Of a stretch of 5,598 nt of DNA, positions 5,253 through 5,598 are shown piece after piece. The position numbers were made by a program, and so were the translations under genes. Location: contig JAFWVZ010000207.1 in the NCBI GenBank assembly GCA_017523605.1, positions 1 to 5,598 on the forward strand, written 5' to 3'. The notes below the pieces were generated by a model that did not search any database, had not been told where the DNA came from, and saw only the letters and a program-made list of their open reading frames with translations. Source of the stretch: Bacillota bacterium. GTDB taxonomy: Bacteria > Bacillota > Clostridia > Peptostreptococcales > Anaerovoracaceae. How positions within the stretch are numbered: the first letter of the stretch is position 1; every line of letters starts with the position of its first letter.

Positions 5253-5598
5253 ATGCCGAAGAATTTCGATGAACAAAAAGAGCTTGTATGCGCTTTCTGC
5301 GGAAGGCCTCAGAGCAGGGTGCACAGACTGATAACCGGTCCGGACGCGTACATCTGCGACGAGTGCGTGGAGCTTTGCCACAGAATATTAATGGAAGAAG
5401 CTGCTCAGACCGAAAAGACGGAAAGACAGGCCGCGGGAATGCTGCGTCTTCCCAAGCCGGCAGAGATCGCCGAAAAGCTCTCGGAATACGTAATAGGACA
5501 GGAGAAGGCCAAGAAGGCCCTCGCTGTTGCCGTATACAACCATTATAAAAGAATAAACGCCGCACAGGCCGGCGACGGAGACGTGGAGCTCCAGAAGT
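5253..5598 (+). CDS. clpX: ATP-dependent Clp protease ATP-binding subunit ClpX, 3' truncated by the window edge
   Basis: The first 115 residues of ClpX, the AAA+ unfoldase that selects substrates and feeds them to ClpP. The N-terminal zinc-binding domain is complete: Cys13 and Cys16 (CAFC) with Cys35 and Cys38 (CDEC), followed by VELCHRI. After a short linker the AAA+ module begins with LPKPAEIAEKLSEYVIGQ and then KAKKALAVAVYNHYKRI, both diagnostic of ClpX. The window ends before the Walker A motif, so ATPase residues cannot be checked. ATG at 5253 lies one nucleotide after the clpP stop. The frame is open to the right edge with no sign of damage. Confidence 0.97.
   Translation, partial: MPKNFDEQKELVCAFCGRPQSRVHRLITGPDAYICDECVELCHRILMEEAAQTEKTERQAAGMLRLPKPAEIAEKLSEYVIGQEKAKKALAVAVYNHYKRINAAQAGDGDVELQK

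Overview
The window is an ordinary chromosomal stretch from a Gram-positive anaerobe-type genome, most likely a member of the Clostridia. The evidence is the tig-clpP-clpX order, strong AGGAGG-type ribosome binding sites, sigma-A style promoters, a LicA-type kinase and bacterial acyl-ACP thioesterases. Base composition is about half GC by eye. Codon use is distinctive: AUA is the main isoleucine codon even in clpP (13 of 20), and AGA/AGG are favoured for arginine. A genus cannot be assigned from this sequence alone.

Left part (1-2284, + strand): the 3' part of a choline/ethanolamine-kinase-like gene runs in from beyond the left edge. It is followed with almost no gap by two tandem, related acyl-ACP thioesterase genes. 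The spacing (0 and 5 nt) and ribosome binding sites lying inside the upstream coding ends point to one translationally coupled operon concerned with lipid or cell-envelope precursors. A strong hairpin terminator closes it, and the same hairpin can serve the convergent gene that follows.

Middle (2285-3114): a minus-strand CYTH-domain (triphosphate tunnel) phosphatase gene is divergent from tig. The 143-nt gap between them carries a very good extended -10 promoter for tig and a weaker candidate promoter for the CYTH gene.

Right part (3115-5598, + strand): tig (trigger factor), clpP (protease subunit) and the first third of clpX (ATPase unfoldase, cut by the right edge) form the classical protein-quality-control cluster. 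Trigger factor handles nascent chains at the ribosome, while ClpXP degrades tagged or damaged proteins. A GC-rich hairpin with a poor U-tract sits between tig and clpP and probably acts as a partial terminator or processing site.

The least ordinary points are two. Trigger factor has a C-terminal tail of three 18-residue Lys/Ala/Glu repeats beyond the usual chaperone body. The tandem thioesterases differ from each other, and from the canonical plant enzymes, at active-site positions. I found no mobile element, RNA gene, CRISPR array or new defence-like system.
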